A stretch of 64,000 nt of DNA from positions 1,674,001 to 1,738,000 of the forward strand of contig NZ_CP046155.1 in assembly GCF_016403105.1 (NCBI RefSeq). Direction: 5' to 3'. The notes beneath the pieces were generated by a model, which saw only the letters and a list, made by a program, of their open reading frames with translations, did no database searches and had not been told where the DNA came from. The translations under genes were made by a program, and so were the position numbers. The stretch is from Leptolyngbya sp. BL0902 (lineage in GTDB: Bacteria > Cyanobacteriota > Cyanobacteriia > Phormidesmidales > Phormidesmidaceae). Of the stretch, positions 62,784-64,000 are shown in pieces; position 1 is the first letter of the stretch; each line of letters begins with the position of its first letter.

Positions 62784-64000
62784 ATGAACCGTGCTGAGCG
62801 CTTTTCCTCCCGCTACCAGCCCTACCTCTGGGTGGTGGGCGATGGGATTGAAACCCTGCCCCTTGATGAACTGGTGAGTCAGCGATACCGGGTGGTGGCC
62901 CCGCGTCTATGGCTCGATACCCAGCCTGAGCAGCGGCCTGACACCCCCGATACCCTGCCCGACCAAGCCCTGCCCTACCTCCGTACCCATTCCCTACGGC
63001 TCCATGTGCCGGGGCTCTATGGGGCACTTCAGCCCGGACTCTCGGATCCCCTTTTGCTGCTGGAAAATGCCCCCATCCATCCCCAGGCGGGGGTTCTGTT
63101 CCCCGCTATTGAGACGGCGCTGGCTGGGGCCGACCCTCTGCGCCAAATGCAATGGCTCTGGCAAACCTGGGAACTATGGCAGCGGCTAGCCCCCTACGAT
63201 CTGCGCCGCAGTTTGCTCCAGCCCCAAAACCTGCGGGTAGAGGGTTGGCGCATTCGGCTCCTAGAACTCTATGACGATGGGGCAGCTCCCGGCTTGACAG
63301 ATCTGGCTGCTCTCTGGCAGTCCTGGCGAGAGTCTTGGCATCCCTCCCTCTCCGAGCCCCTCACGGTCTTGATCGCGGCGATAGAAGCCGCCGAAGCGGA
63401 TGAAGACACCCTAGAACTAACGCTCAACCAACTGCTCCTAGCGCAAAGTGCCCTGCGACCGGGCCGCTTTGCCCTCACTGGAGCCACCGCCATTGGCCCC
63501 ACCCAGCCCCGCAACGAAGATGCCTGCTGGCCCGATAGCACCCTCCTCGACACCCGTGCCGAGAACGGCCTTCAGGTGGGCATCGTCTGCGATGGGGTAG
63601 GTGGCCACGACGGTGGTGAAGTGGCGAGTCAGTTGGCCATTCAGTCCCTCAAACTGCAACTGCAAACCTTCCTGGCGGAGGTGGAGAAGGAGACTCAAAT
63701 TCTGCCGCCCCAGGTGATCATTCAGCAGATTGAGGCCGTTCTGCGCATCGTCAACGACTTAATCAGCTTTCAAAACGACAGCCAAAGCCGGGTGGGACGG
63801 CAACGCATGGGCACCACCCTGGTGATGGCGGTATTGGTGCCCCAACGGGTGATTACCGAGGCCGGGGCGCAGCGGGTCACGGAGGTCTACCTAGCCCACA
63901 TTGGCGACAGTCGCGCCTACTGGATCACCCCCGACTATTGCCACCTGCTGACCGTGGATGACGACATCGCCGGACGGGAGGTGATCGCCGGACGCCAAAC
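62784..64000 (+). CDS. PP2C-type protein phosphatase, truncated by window end
   Basis: At least 405 codons from the ATG at 62784, open to the end of the window. The first 210 residues are a separate, mostly helical region (PYLWVVGDGIETLPLDELV; LRRSLLQPQNLRVEGWRIRLLELYDDG) without a family I recognise. From about residue 220 a PP2C domain begins: RNEDACW, CDGVGGHDGGEVAS with the metal-binding Asp, a variable loop, MGTTLVMAVL, and HIGDSRAYWI. PP2C enzymes are Mn/Mg-dependent Ser/Thr phosphatases that oppose bacterial Ser/Thr kinases. The C-terminus lies beyond the window, so its length is unknown. Confidence 0.88.
   Translation, partial: MNRAERFSSRYQPYLWVVGDGIETLPLDELVSQRYRVVAPRLWLDTQPEQRPDTPDTLPDQALPYLRTHSLRLHVPGLYGALQPGLSDPLLLLENAPIHPQAGVLFPAIETALAGADPLRQMQWLWQTWELWQRLAPYDLRRSLLQPQNLRVEGWRIRLLELYDDGAAPGLTDLAALWQSWRESWHPSLSEPLTVLIAAIEAAEADEDTLELTLNQLLLAQSALRPGRFALTGATAIGPTQPRNEDACWPDSTLLDTRAENGLQVGIVCDGVGGHDGGEVASQLAIQSLKLQLQTFLAEVEKETQILPPQVIIQQIEAVLRIVNDLISFQNDSQSRVGRQRMGTTLVMAVLVPQRVITEAGAQRVTEVYLAHIGDSRAYWITPDYCHLLTVDDDIAGREVIAGRQ

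Overview
The window reads as a chromosomal segment of a GC-rich cyanobacterium, probably a filamentous Leptolyngbya/Nodosilinea-like lineage (that placement is inference). The case for a cyanobacterium rests on the gene content: a SasA clock kinase with a KaiB-like N-terminus, two phytochrome-type (cyanobacteriochrome) GAF kinases, a DUF3685/Ycf55-type response regulator, 4-hydroxyphenylpyruvate dioxygenase beside a CrtISO-like oxidoreductase, HhoA/HtrA, an SPFH-NfeD pair, many small proteins of cyanobacterial type, and dispersed repeats of kinds common in cyanobacterial genomes. I saw no rRNA, tRNA, CRISPR array, phage module or intact insertion sequence.

Layout. 0.1-8.5 kb: RecD/Dda-like helicase, glycine decarboxylase P-protein (gcvP), AroH-type chorismate mutase, SppA protease, an EamA exporter and a histidine-kinase-like protein whose ATPase half is decayed. 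8.7-17.7 kb: a GH63-like glucosidase, hppD divergent from a CrtISO-like FAD enzyme, a small membrane protein, an outer-membrane-barrel-like protein and a short RecQ helicase. 17.8-24.1 kb: a very large multispanning membrane protein carrying short-repeat insertions, an HtrA protease and a DUF4870 protein. 24.1-33.9 kb: a sensory island with two large hybrid kinases transcribed divergently from a 756-bp spacer. Both have a cyanobacteriochrome GAF with the DXCF signature, and the rightward one is translationally coupled to a REC-histidine kinase.

34-46.9 kb: small cyanobacterial proteins, an operon of a helical-repeat membrane protein with a REC-DUF3685 protein, a coiled-coil protein, an FkbM-type methyltransferase, a 1226-residue membrane protein with an alpha/beta-hydrolase-like nucleophile motif, and a GltS-like transporter. 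46.9-55.2 kb: two small proteins, an Xaa-Pro aminopeptidase, an OmpR/PhoB-type regulator, an oligopeptide-type ABC permease, an HD-domain metalloprotein, an HlyD-type adaptor and SasA. 55.7-64 kb: a secreted protein and a neighbouring gene sharing an upstream Pho-box-like motif, an AT-rich leucine-rich-repeat-variant gene with a nested palindrome at its 3' end, a DUF1269 protein, an ABC-F ATPase, the SPFH-NfeD pair and a PP2C phosphatase cut by the window end.

The most notable content is (i) the divergent pair of predicted two-cysteine photoreceptor kinases, one carrying four CBS motifs, with a coupled kinase but no obvious DNA-binding output; (ii) several structured dispersed repeats, including one inserted in frame in gcvP, a two-copy hairpin family with compensatory changes, a cloverleaf-like 97-bp element and a 101-bp nested palindrome; and (iii) a shared operator-like motif in front of two consecutive genes of unknown function. 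Functions are assigned from motifs and remembered family features only; no database search was run.
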